DNA of 64,000 bases from Epiperipatus broadwayi (Eukaryota; Onychophora; Udeonychophora; Euonychophora; Peripatidae). The stretch covers positions 494,001-558,000 of the forward strand of contig JAQFVV010000318.1 in NCBI GenBank assembly GCA_028023455.1, in the 5' to 3' direction. The position numbers and the translations under genes are program-made. Positions 1 through 12,195 of this stretch are shown here, piece after piece; the stretch's first letter is position 1, and every line of letters begins with the position of its first letter. Under the pieces are notes generated by a model. The model was given only the letters and a program-made list of their open reading frames with translations, made no database searches and was not told where the DNA came from.

Positions 1-1885
1 TCTTGATTATAAAATCTAGAAACTTAGGTTCTAGTTGCCATTTTTTGTATTGCTTGATCAGATATTTGTTTCCTATTTCTAGTATTGATGGGATCTCCTC
101 ATTATAATTATTTTGATGTATAAACTTATATATTTCCCAATATTTATATTTTTGGTCCAATTGATCTGGAATTGTTCTTTCTCTCCTGCATTGGTAGACG
201 GTGATTGCCAAAAAACAATCTTTTGGAGGAGGTCTATCTGTAGGTGTTATCTGCTCTAGCTGTCTTAATTTAGGAAATTGAGTGAGTATAGCAATTATAG
301 CATTCCTTGTTTTGAATGTTTGAAATGTTTATAAGCTATGCAATCCCAGTCCATTTGCTATAAGAGGGCGATTCAGTTTTGCCATTGAAATTGCCACCGT
401 CTTTTTCCCCCAGATGAGCTTGCAATATATGGAATTAATGCATGCCATAATTTTTTTTGAAAATTCAACTACAGGCATGTAATATGTTATCTTGGTTATT
501 ATAAGTTTGTTAATCAGTTGCACCTTTGCATATATGGACAAATATGCCTTTGAGAGTGATTCAGCTATGCTTTTGACTTCCTCTTTGAGCTTGGCTTGGA
601 TCTGACATCTCATTCCAGTGGCTCCTAGAAAAAAGGAAAGCCTAGGAATGGAGCTGGTTTTGCTCGATACATTGGTCCACATGGCTTTCCAGTGAGTAGC
701 ATCCAGGCTGCAGACTTTTCTGGGTTTATGCTCAATCCATATTGCTTTGAGAATTGTTCAAGCACTGCCTGAAGCTGTGGTATTTGCTTCTTTGATGTCA
801 AGAAGACTGTGATATCGTCCATGTATGCGAGACATGCAATCTTCTGTGTTGTACCAGGTATTTGAACTCCAATGAATGTGCTATTAATTTTTCAATAAGA
901 GGATTGATATAATAAATAAACATTAATGCACTCAGAGGAGACCCTTGGGATAGTGATTGTGTTGGGATGAATGAAGGTGAATTTGGGCCATTCATAGTAA
1001 CATACAGTTCTCTGCTCAGTATCAAGTTTGCAGTCATATATAGCAGATCTTTGGGTATTTTAGTCTGCTTGAGCATATCCAGTAACACAGGGATTCTCAC
1101 TGAATCAAAAGCTGAACCAATATCCATTTGCACCACTACTGTGCTGTATTTCTTTCTAACCCTGGTGGCTATCATCATCGTCTTGAATAACAATGCTGCT
1201 TGCCCCGTTGATGATGTCTTCTTTGCAAATTGTGATTCACTGATGGTTAGTAAAATATAGGGCTCAATCTTATCTTTTATAATTTTTTCTAATATTTTAA
1301 TAGGAAGTGGGCCCATAGATATTGGTCTAAGCTCATTTGGCATTGGTATGCCTTTCTTTTTCTTATTATATGGCACTATTGCCATGGGATATATGCCTGT
1401 GGTTGGTTTAATTTCTTGAGCAAGATGGTTTGATAAATCCATGAGGTATTTAGCTGTAAAAAAACTTAAATGCTTCAAAATGAACAGTGGTATCCCATGG
1501 CCACCTGGGTGACAAGCATTGCTGATAGTTCTCATTTTCTCTATTATATCATTTTCACTAACTGATAATTCACCCTCAACCTCTCCAAACATTTTTGGCT
1601 GAAAAAAAAGTGAGGCTCCGCACTTAACTTATCCTGAAAATATTTGAACAATGGCATAATCATGTTATGGCCAGTGAACATACCATCCTCAGTCTGTATG
1701 GCCATTGGCACTTTTATGTCTGGTACATAACCCAAAGCCCTCTTGATAAACTTGCGGGTCCATGTGTGCTGTTGTGCCATGCAAAGCTTACTTTTCTTTA
1801 TCTTCAGATATTCTTTCAGTGATTCACAGGCCTTGTTATAAGCATCAGTCAGGTTTCTTATGTGTATTTGGGTGTTGTGTGTTGG
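1..1885 (-). pseudogene. LINE reverse transcriptase fragment (L1/Tx1-like), frameshifted
   Basis: Decayed pol-type ORF of a non-LTR retrotransposon, read from about 1885 down to the window start, where it is cut off. In order: a pre-RT segment (about 1885-1600, with AYNKACESLKEYLKIKK), a frameshift in an A-run near 1590-1600, then fingers/palm (1592-870) with RT motif A VVVQMDIGSAFDSV and motif B QSLSQGSPLSALMF. A second frameshift near 820-870 leads to the catalytic motif AYMDDI (YMDD codons at 814-825), then FLGFPFF, then a thumb-like region with IWGKKTVAISMAKLNRP, which resembles the L1/Tx1 clade (family knowledge). Both catalytic aspartate motifs survive, but at least two frameshifts break the frame. 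The endonuclease is absent: the 5' side stops at the (ATT)n tract. Clade assignment is tentative; a LINE RT is near certain. Confidence 0.88.
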
Positions 1886-2206
<321 letters not shown>

Positions 2207-5200
2207 GCTAGATAAATTGCCACATCTGATTATATAATGATCAAATGATTTACTACAATAACATTTCTGTATGTTTTATTGGATTTCAATAGTTAGGACT
2301 TTTTTTCCATATTCTTAATAGTGTATTAATTAAGTTATATTTATAACCCAGGTATTCTGTGGTTTTTGATGTTTTTTTTGTTAGATGATGAGGGCTAAGA
2401 TATGATTGACTTATAATTCTTTTTAGTAGTACAGAAGTTGCTGGAGGTTTACTCAATTAGAAATTGCACCTCAAATTTTTGTTTAAGAGCAAATTGGTAA
2501 ATTATGTTTACATATAATAAAATAATATGTCTGTGAAATAGTTTTTCATCATTAATGTCATTGTTTCTAATATTATTCTATATTTTTAAAAAATGCATAA
2601 ATAAGATGTTAATGGTAACATGTTATCTAAGAATGTTAATAAAACTGTTGTGATATAAAAAAAGAGTGACAAAAATCTCAAAGTGAGACTATAAAGTTTA
2701 TTAATATGATTTGCTAACTTTAAACACAATCAAATATAAATTAGCCATGTGGCATTTAAACATGACAGAATCTGGTAACTTTTATCCAGTTAGACCATCA
2801 GTTTTTCACTGTGATAAACTGTATAAGGTTATAAATGTCTAAAAAGTAATATTAATAGTTTTATATTGATAGTTTAAAAATATGTTAATTATTGACATTA
2901 TTTGAAATGTGTTATATTATTAATCTAAGATGGATTTTTTTTTGGGGGGGTGGAGGGAACTGTGAATTGAAAAATGAAAAAAAAATTACTTTTAGCAGTA
3001 TTATATTTAAATTTTTCATTTCTATTTAAAGAATTTACTACGAGAATGTATATTTTTCTGATAGCTATATTGTTTAAATAGCAGTTTAAATATTGTACTC
3101 ATTTTTAAACAGAAAAATATAGTGATTATATTACAATAAAATCTTATAATTTTTAGTATACAAAATAATGAAAGAAAAAAAACAACAACGTGGAAATAAT
3201 TATATTTGCCATAACTCAAGGAAACATAAAAAATAAGTTTATTTTCAGAAAGCATTATTTATTGAAAGCTTTTGTTAATGATAATCACTATCTATATATT
3301 TTCATATATAATTGTAATTAACAACACCTTTTTTACTTTATATATTGCAAATATTACTTTCTTCAAATAATTTTATTTCTTTACAGTTTCTTACAGTTTT
3401 GATTGCTGAACAGTCAAAACTATAAGTAAAAAAATTGTTTGAAGAAAATATTTTTTTCATTGTATAAAATAAAAAAAGAAAGGTATTATTAATTTTTAAT
3501 TATATATATTAATAATCAATGTATAGAGAATATAGAAGAAAACTACATACTTTCATGTTGATATCAATTCTCAGTATATGTGAAAAGTCTCATATTACTT
3601 GTAAACTTAATTTTTAAACTGAATTTTCAAATGTAAAGTCTTTTAGAGAATCTTTATAAGCAACAGTAATTCAATTTAAAAAAAATATTAATTTACTTTA
3701 AACATTGACACCCATATTTAATCATTGTATTTAAAATATTGTGAAGAATTTTTATTTATTAAATGTCTATAACTTTAATATTTTTTGAAAAATAAATAGT
3801 ATTGTTATTTGGCGATAATAGTTAGAGTTGTGGAGTTACACAGTTGTTACAGGGTGAATATAAAATAGAATGGTTGAATGAATACTTAATATTAAATATT
3901 AAATAATTTAATATATTATATCAATCACACAGTTCTTCTTTCCAAATTAGTTCATAAATATCCAATATGTGATGTTTATTATTATATAATTTTATTTTAT
4001 TTTAGTGTACCTTGAAAAAGACTATATGAAATAATCGAAATGTTGGATTTCTTTTTCATCATTATAGTCATATAAAAAGCAAGTTTTAAAAAGGAGTTTG
4101 TTTATTTTATTTCTATATTAAATATTATATGAATATTAAACTGATAAATATAAATAGAATATCCTGTATTATAATGAAAAAAAAGTTTATAATTTACTAC
4201 AAATTAATAAATTTTACCAGCAAATCTTGATGTCAGCTTTATTGTGTTAGTACTTTGTATTACTGTGTAGATTTTGTTTTTGTTATTGAGCACAATGTAT
4301 CAAAATTTAAAATTTGGATATTTTATTTTCATAAAATATAGTTTATATTGTTGTTAAATATTTAAGAAAATTATGGAAAAAATGGTTATGCCTAATACTA
4401 ATAGATTTTCATAATATATATATATATGTTCACTTTTAAATGAAACTAGTTTCCATCATTACCAATTGGGTGCTGGAGATGTTGGAGCAGAGGGAGGCTA
4501 CAAGTTTTAATGTTTATCTTGTGTTGAGGCAACTTTTGTTATCTTAGTTGGACATCATTAGATTCTATTAAAACCTGGAAGATGATTTATCCTCATTCAT
4601 CATTATCAAATCAAACAATGATTAAATAGTTACATATTTTGGTTTCACTTTCCATCTTAGTACATAACTCTCAAGAATCTTGCAACATATTTTAATCATA
4701 ATAAAAAAAATTATGTCAAATAGAAAAAAGATAAGATTACATAAAAAAAAATTTTTTTCTTTTTTTTTTTAAACAAAAAAGTAAATTAAGGCCAAGATAA
4801 AATAAATTTACATTTTGGCATTTCTTACTAAATCTTAAATGACATTTTTCTTTTTTAAAACATTTTTTAACATGAAAGTTTTTGTAAATGCATGTATAAA
4901 TGACTTGTAGTTTGGAATTCTTAGCCTTTTTTGATTTTCAAGTGACTATGAATACTCAATGAATCATCTCTGAATCTGAAGTATTGAATATATTGCTGAC
5001 AGTTTTTATTATTCTTGCCTAAAGTAAGGTATATTCTATAAATGTCATAGTGGGATATATTTTCTAAAGGGGGTTAATTTTTGTAGTTGGATTGGAGATG
5101 ATTCACAATAAACAAGCATGGGAAGTAATATTTTGTACACTACTTTGGCTGATATAATAAATCCAGAAGAGAAAAATTCTATGGATTTTTTTATCTATTC

Positions 5201-6035
5201 ATTCATGGCTTTCTTTCCAAATAACAATAAGTTTGATTAACATTTGAATTTTTTTATTATTTCGCAAAGATTTTTTTTCCAAATTATATTTGATGTAGAG
5301 AGAAACCTCAGAAAACTAATGCAGTCTGGCTATTTCTTAAAGCTGGTAACAGAGTGAATAATAAAATTAATAATTTTAATCCTTTATATAATTTTACAAT
5401 AATTGTTTTACAAATGAATATATGCCATTTACCACGTATATATACTAACTGGAGTAAAATAATTTAAAAAAATACACTGTTTTTGAAAAATATTTTGAAT
5501 CAAAATTATTTAACAAAAAAAAAACCTTTGAGTTTGAACTTAAAATAATTACATGCTTTTCAAAAATATATTTAATCAAATTATTTAATTAAACCCTGAT
5601 TTTTAAAGTTCATTAATTAAATCTGTTTAACAAGAAAAAAAAGATAAATTTAATCTATTTAAATTTTTATTAAAATTTAGAATTGATAGAGTTTTTATAT
5701 TATTTAAACCACTATTTGAATTTAAAATTTAGAATTGACGTGAGTTTTTATATGATTTAAGGTAATTGCTGGAAATTTTTAGTTCTCACACGTACACATT
5801 CTAACATGCATACGTAATATATTTTAATGTGTTTGTGCAGGTAAATGGGTAATAAACTAATAAACAGTATTTTAAATGATCATTTTGAAGTTTAACTAAA
5901 GCTATATGCCATTGATTTATCTGGTTAACTCTATAATGTTCTCTATTCTTTATCTGCCTGACTTTGGCACTTAGCCATTAATACAAATGAAGTATCCATT
6001 TTAAAGTGAATTAAATAGCACGAAATAATTTGAAA
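2207..6035. other. AT-rich sequence, no supported gene
   Basis: Many A/T homopolymers, a short (TA)n near 4415-4426 and loose direct repeats at 5470-5760. Frames are short and of low complexity. I see no exon with convincing splice sites or known domain. A hairpin at 3350-3453 is listed separately. Confidence 0.6.
3350..3453. repeat. Short foldback (hairpin) element
   Basis: Imperfect inverted repeat: a left arm starting TTTCTTCAAATAATTTTA pairs with a right arm ending ATTGTTTGAAGAAA. The inner part is CAGTTTTGA...TCAAAACT around a loop of about 13 nt. Arms are about 40 bp with a few mismatches. Possibly a MITE remnant; no target duplication was identified. Confidence 0.65.
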
Positions 6036-6368
6036 TATAGTCAGAAAAATAAATTCCTAACTTAAAGATGTGATACTTAATGCAATTCTTTTCAGTGTCA
6101 AAACATAACATAATGAATGAAAATGAAATCACTTTCACTTATTTCCAAGATGGATATCTAAACTGACTGTAATCTAGGTAAGCATGAAATTTAAATCAGC
6201 AAAGTTTCATGGATGTCACATAATCTTATGTTTAAGCATTCATTTAATATCTTGAAAATGAATAAAAGTGATTTCATTTTTATTTTCTAGATCAAAGCTT
6301 TGACACTATAAGGTGTTGCTTTAAATATCACAGTGCATTTAAGTTAGGAATTTAATTTTCTGACTATA
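6036..6368. repeat. Foldback/MITE-like inverted repeat, ~333 bp
   Basis: The outer arms match well: TATAGTCAGAAAAATAAATT (from 6036) is the complement of the sequence ending TTTTCTGACTATA at 6368, continuing with CCTAACTTAAA versus TTTAAGTTAGG. Inner parts also pair (GAAATCACTTTCACTTAT near 6125 with AAAAGTGATTTCAT near 6265). Arms are about 110-130 bp around a spacer of about 100 bp. No coding capacity. Probably a non-autonomous DNA element. Confidence 0.72.
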
Positions 6369-8290
6369 CTTCATTCACATACACATATATATTAATTTTA
6401 ATATTTTAATGGTTAAATGATGAATTTATAATATTATTTCCAGAAGCTGCCATGTAATAAAATAAATAATAAATAGCTCATTTCAGTACAATAACAAATA
6501 CATTCTCCAGAACTTTTTAAATCTTCACACACATTTTTTCAAAATACATCATATTCATTCCATTAATTTAAATTTAGACATGCATATGGTTAAACTAAAG
6601 CAGTATTTTGTAATTTTAAAAATGAGAAGTTTTTAAGATGGGAGTGTGTATTATTTACAGTAGCAACATTTAAAACATTTGTGTTTAACATTATATACAT
6701 TCATATATTTTTTAATATTTATTACAAAATTAAAATAAAAAAAAAAAATTTCTTTACTTTGCTAATAAAAAAAAATCAATCTGTTAAATCAATAAAAAAG
6801 CAATAAGTTAATTGGATTGATTAATCATTTTCTGCCATAAATATTAAAAGTTAATCTCTTTAATGGGTGTATTATTTAGTGCAGCAGCATTTTAAATATT
6901 GTATTTAATCTTAGATTTTATATATATTGTGAATTACTTTATATATATTGTACCGGGTTCGACCCATAGTGATCCACATATGCTACTTGGTGGATTTAGG
7001 TGGGTTTAAATCTTATTTCTAATAAATTTATAATCTTATGTTATAAATATACATGAATGAATCAGACGATTGAGCAGAGTGGAGAATATTATTGACAGCA
7101 GAGCTCTCAATAATACCCATAATCAGACCGAGCTATGCAACGCATCACACAATCACATTTCCAGATTATGTCCCACATTGATTGCTAGATTTAAACCCCT
7201 ACTATCCAAACACTTTATTTGTTTTGGATTAACTCCGGGTGCCAGCTAGTTCAGAACTAATAATGTTTGGACAGTAGTCCCATAATCCAGCACTCAAAAA
7301 AATCCCTTAACTAGCTCAGCTACTTGTAATCAATAACAAATTATTGTTTTCATTAGTGGCAAAAGAATTGACTGACAAAATTAAGCTTAAGTTTAAAAGA
7401 CATTTTATTTTGATTAATATTTACTATGCTAATTTTAAATATTTTTATAAATCTTATTTAACTAATATAACACTGGTCTAATGATCACGCATATATTAAT
7501 TTACACATTATAATATCATATAATAAAGCATTAAATAATATTTGAAATTTAAAAACACACACATCAATAGTTTGTCTATGTATGCTATAGAGTTCATATT
7601 ACTTAACTCTCAGAGGCTTCAAAAAATGTGATGGCTACTTTATAAATGAGAATAAGAAAATGTTATTACCTAGGATTTTTGAACATGGATTTAGAACTTT
7701 GTTTTCTTCCTGGTTGCTGCTTCAAGTACGAATATTTCCATCTGGCTGGAATGTTTTCTTGAGGAGTTTTATTATTATTCATTGGCACTTTTCTTGGAGG
7801 CAGTTAAATATTGAAGACGGATTTCAAGTTGTTATGCAAACATTATTTTCACTGGCAGGTCTTGCTGTTTCACTGGACTCAGGCTAGAGAAAGTCATTAT
7901 TGACTCATTTAGTCTCAACTGCACAATCTCAATTGTAATCTCAATTGATTGTCTGATGAAAAACTGGACTATTTATACTTAAGGCCTCTTGTTGTTTTGA
8001 TGTCCATCAGCAATATCTGTTGTCAAAATTCCTTCCTTGTTTTTAATTGCATTCCTCGAGATAAGCTTTTAATCCTGTTGTTGGAGATGTTAATTAGCAG
8101 CCATCGCAAACGTGTTATTTTACATTTTTAATTAATAGCGATCGCTATGTTTTTAATGATAATTTTCTATATCATTTTTTTAATATTTAATACACATACA
8201 TTTATTATATTTACAATTGCACATATATATTTTACTAACAAACTCATATTAATTTGTCATTTACGCCCATATATAATTTAAGATCAATTT
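6369..8290. other. Unassigned sequence, partly higher complexity
   Basis: 6950-7330 and 7660-8110 are less AT-biased than their surroundings and may be old repeat bodies. Within the first, CTACTATCCAAACA (about 7199) pairs with TGTTTGGACAGTAG (about 7264). A 75-codon frame at 7660-7887 and a 60-codon frame at 7949-8131 have no recognisable domain. No gene is called. Confidence 0.5.
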
Positions 8291-8740
8291 ATTATTTAAT
8301 TTTTTAAGATGACTTTTTTTTTCTTTAACTTAAATAAAAAGAGATTTATATATTTTAAACTTTTAGTTTAAACCTTTTTCTTTCTTTCCTTTTTTTTCCT
8401 AAGCAATCATTTATAACTTTTATGAACAATATTTTCTTTAAACTAACAACAATAATAAAAAGAATTCTTTACTTATTTGAAAATCAACTTCTTTTAATTT
8501 GACGTTTCTAAAGCAACCCGCCCCCCTTCTAATTAATTAATTGTAACTTTTATTTTAAAAAAAAACTCTTTGACTTTTAGTTTTACATTTTTTGAAAACA
8601 AACTGCAATAAAAAAAAACTCTTAAACTTTTACATACTATTTTCTTTTAACGAATATTTTTATTTTAATAATTTTTAGATAAAATTATCATATGTACCAA
8701 CACAATATTGATACAATATATACATTCTTATATTAGTGTT
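8291..8740 (+). repeat. Dispersed repeat family D, copy 1
   Basis: Shares an ordered set of blocks with 27061-27430: a C-rich patch followed by TAATTAATTAATTGTAACTT, an ACTCTTTGACTTT-like block, and TTTTAATAATTTTTAGATAAA followed by an ACAATATAT block. The blocks keep order and approximate spacing, so this is a diverged interspersed repeat rather than chance AT-richness. Class unknown. Confidence 0.6.
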
Positions 8741-9309
8741 TAACACATTGATTTGTGTATTCATCACAAAAAAGATAATTAATAAGCATTGGAACAGAAC
8801 TGGATTGTGTTGGATGGACTTTGAACTTTAGTATACCACTCTTGCATTGCATTAAATTATATAAAATCTTATTTTTTAAAAAATTGGAATAATCATATTT
8901 ACAAATATCTGGCGGACAGATAGTAATAGAGAAGCTGAATGATTTATGCTCAGAAGTTCATAAGAAGTGGAGCACTGTAAGTCATAGATCTGAGTTGCAA
9001 TTCATGAGTTTGAACTCCAAATTCTGCAACTCTACAGCTATACCAAACCAACCAAGGCATGATGATAGTGATTATATGTAAATAATATACTCTATTATAG
9101 ATAAAATATGTGCAATTTTATTTTAAAAATAAAACTGAATATTAGTAATAAATTCATTTTTATATAAAATCCAAAGCTTATTTTAATTTTTTATTACTGT
9201 ATTAATATGAAAAAGCAATTAGATAAGTTTTGGTTTTTCATAATTATATATAGAGGTGGTACAAGTTGACTGTATTCAACATATATGATCACCAGACCGA
9301 TGCCTGGAA
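8741..9309. other. Unassigned AT-rich spacer
   Basis: No frame or known element. 8930-9060 is of higher complexity and includes CATGAGTTTGAACTCC, which resembles a degenerate pol III B box, but no cloverleaf could be drawn. Confidence 0.45.
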
Positions 9310-11206
9310 CCATAGAAAGTTAAACAATTATAGATGGATAGCAGTAACATCAGTTTTATATAAAGTTTTTTTTATATATGGTGGCTGGAAGAGTTGCAAA
9401 ATGGAAGGAAGAAAATAATGTAGAGGGGGAAATGCAAGAAGGTTTTAGATCAGATAGGCATATAGGAGATAGTTTATTTAAAGTTACACTACTTATGAAT
9501 ATGAGTAGGAATTCAGTGAGACAGTTATATATAAGTTTTATAGTTATAGAAAAGGCATATGATAGAGTAAATAGAAATAGGTTATTGATAAGTTTAGCAA
9601 AATTGGGAAAGGATGAAGCTTTAGTGAATATTATTAAAAAATTATATGAAAGTAATTACTATACATATCAATTAGGGGATATAGAATCAATTAAAGTTAA
9701 AAATGGGTTGGGACTTAGGCATGGATACCCTATGTCACCTATTTTGTTTTTGTTATATTTGAATAAAATGGAGAGAGCAATAGAAAGACTAGGAAGATAG
9801 AGATGCCGTTAATAGGTGGCAAGGGAGTATATACTTTATTCAGTCTTTTTTATGCAGATGATGTCTTTTTGTGTACAGAAAGAAGAGAAAATATGAAAGT
9901 CATGCTGAGGATATGTGCAAGGGTGGGTAAAAAGATGAGGATTAAATTTAGTGAAGAAAAATCAAATATAATGATGGTTAATACTGGGGAAAGAGAAGAC
10001 AAAGAATTTTTATTGGGGATATAAAGTTAAGTGTGGTGAATAGATATAGTTATTTGGGAATCATCTTAAGTAATCAGAAAAATTGCTTGGATGAATGGAA
10101 GAAAAATTGATAAATGAAACAAAGAAAAGAAAGGAATTGATAAAGAAATTAACAGTGTTTTCATATAATAAGTATGATGTAGCTAGAATTGTATGGACAG
10201 CAGTTGCAGTAGCAGGGTTAACATATGGCAATGATGCATTATGTGTTAGTACAGGGGTATTAGATTACTTAGAAAAAGTACAAGGGGAAGTAGGAAGACA
10301 TGTATTAGATGCAGGTGTGTGGATAGCAAAGGAGGCAATTCAAGGAGAAATGAGATAGTCAAGTTTTTATATGAGAGATGCAAAATGAAAATGTTTGGTA
10401 GATTGCAGTTTATAAATAATAAAATATCCAAAATAGTATTTAATTGGATTATGAGTAAAGGGCAGGCAAGAAGAGGGGTGAGAAAGGTAATGCAGTATGC
10501 AGATGATTTGAATAACAAATTTATATCAGTATACTTGTACAAAAGGTGGGATAATTGTGTTAGGAGGATTGTTGAGTGCTATAATGGTAAGGAATGGGAT
10601 AAAAGAATAGATGCATTAATAAAAAATAGAGAGTTGGAGAGATGGAGAACTAGTATGGAGAGTAAAAAGAGTTTAAATATATATATGAAGTAAATGGAAC
10701 ATTGGGTGCAAGTTAATTTATGATAATAGCAAGGAAAGCAGTTTATTGTTCAAGGCTCAAACAGGACCTTTAGCAACAAGGGAATATATACATAAATGGG
10801 AAAATATAGGTGATTTAGTCTGCAAGTTGTGTAAGGAAGGCATAGAAATTATTAGGCATCTGTTAATTGAAATGTAAATGCTTGAAAGCAGAAAGAGTAC
10901 AAATAATGAAGTTATGAAAGAATAAATATGAACAAAATGATTATACAGAAAGTAGGTTATTAGTTTTTATACTGGATTTGGCAAAAGATAAGGGGGATTT
11001 AGATATGAAGGTCATGGAGTTGACAAAGATTATATTGTGGAAATGGGATGGAGCAGATTATGAGAAAACCTAAGGTGGGGAATGGAAAGGGAAGGTAAAG
11101 TGGCTAACAGGTTTCTCTGGGCATAGCGTTTGGGAGATTTCTGACTCCACATAAAGAGAAGTCACAGTCCATTGCATCACATCACCAGATTTAAGGAATA
11201 GTATTG
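9310..11206 (+). pseudogene. Non-LTR retrotransposon (LINE) RT plus 3' tail, 5'-truncated
   Basis: Decayed LINE pol ORF. It starts with LNNYRWIAVTSVLYK (about 9325), a typical RT N-terminal block. The frame at 9378-9800 holds motif A in the form YISFIVIEKAYDRVNR: the expected catalytic Asp is replaced by Val. Motif B is GLRHGYPMSPILF. After a break, 9803-10024 carries LFYADDVFLC (YADD codons 9851-9862). 10095-10358 and 10319-10693 encode a C-terminal region with GLTYGNDALCVSTGVLDYLEK, then a Cys-rich segment (CKLCKEG...) near 10820-10880, also broken. The 3' untranslated tail (about 11030-11206) recurs at 63588-63742. The endonuclease is missing. Inactive because of the motif A substitution, stops and frameshifts. 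Clade not certain. Confidence 0.9.
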
Positions 11207-11934
11207 TTAATCATTTTAAAAGAAACTAGAAATCATATATGTCCCAATAAACTAGTTGTTTATATACACAAACACCCACCACAGGTAAATGTTTCTTATT
11301 AATCCCTTTTAATAAAATGAACTACTAATCATAAAGGGATAATGCTATGTTGATAAACTTTACTAGTTGAAAATAACATTTAACTTTAAATAATAATGTA
11401 TTAGTTTAAAATAAACTTTTATTAATTCTAACTCCTAATACAATCCAATGGATTCAATCATTTTCTCAACTTAAAGCCTCTTACGATTAATTATTACAAA
11501 ATCTAAATACAACTCTAAATAAACATTGTATGCAGCATGACATATTATGATATGCCAGAGAAATATATGTGGATTGCCCAGAACATTGAATCAGCAATAT
11601 AAAAAGAAAAATATCAAATACCAATCAATGTAAGACAACATCAGGATATGAGCTAGCAAAATTAATCTTGATGTAGAGATTAAATGACTTAGCCCTGCTA
11701 ACAAGATCCATTCTTATTTTAAAAGAAGATTGTAGGGATGCATATACCAAAATGGTATTAACTAGTAATAACAAATCTCAGTTCAACAAAGCTTATTTAG
11801 AAAACTAGCAAAAATAAAATAACTATCCTTTAATCTGTCTTAAGGGATAGATCAAATTTTAATCCACTGAACTATATAATGATTAAATAACAATAAAAAC
11901 CAAGTATATGATATAAAAAATAAACAAATTATGT
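11207..11934. other. AT-rich spacer, nothing recognised
   Basis: No conserved frame, hairpin or repeat identified between the LINE tail and the family B copy. Confidence 0.5.
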
Positions 11935-12195
11935 ATATAATATATAGGGTATTTGAACACAGACTTTCACATGACCCACCACTCTCCACTCAGCACATAT
12001 ATGCTGAAAAGATAAATAATCACCAATGTACGTATTTCATGCTAAACCAGCAATCATCAGTTGGTCCAGATTATTATCTCCCACACATATATACTATAAA
12101 TGCTCAGATATTTATATTAAGATAGACAATCTTCATACTTTAATGGACAGGCTCCAATCCACTACACACTCCAACTCTTCAACCGTCCATCATCA
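11935..12195 (-). repeat. Dispersed repeat family B, copy B1
   Basis: Contains the family core CATCAGTTGGTCCAGAT flanked by CATGCTAAACCAGCAATC and the downstream blocks ACTTTAATGGACAGGCT and TCTTCAACCGTCCATC. It aligns along its whole length with the reverse complement of about 55220-55495. A frame runs through the core (YFMLNQQSSVGPDYYLP) and has counterparts in other copies. Not a recognised protein; probably a non-autonomous element. Confidence 0.8.

Noticed and set aside
967-1260. 97-codon plus-strand ORF
   Set aside because: Shadow of the minus-strand LINE RT frame.
6951-6990. GGGTTCGACCC, resembling a tRNA B box
   Set aside because: It is palindromic and no A box, stems or A-tail could be placed around it.
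10246-10542. 98-codon minus-strand ORF
   Set aside because: Shadow of the plus-strand LINE frames.
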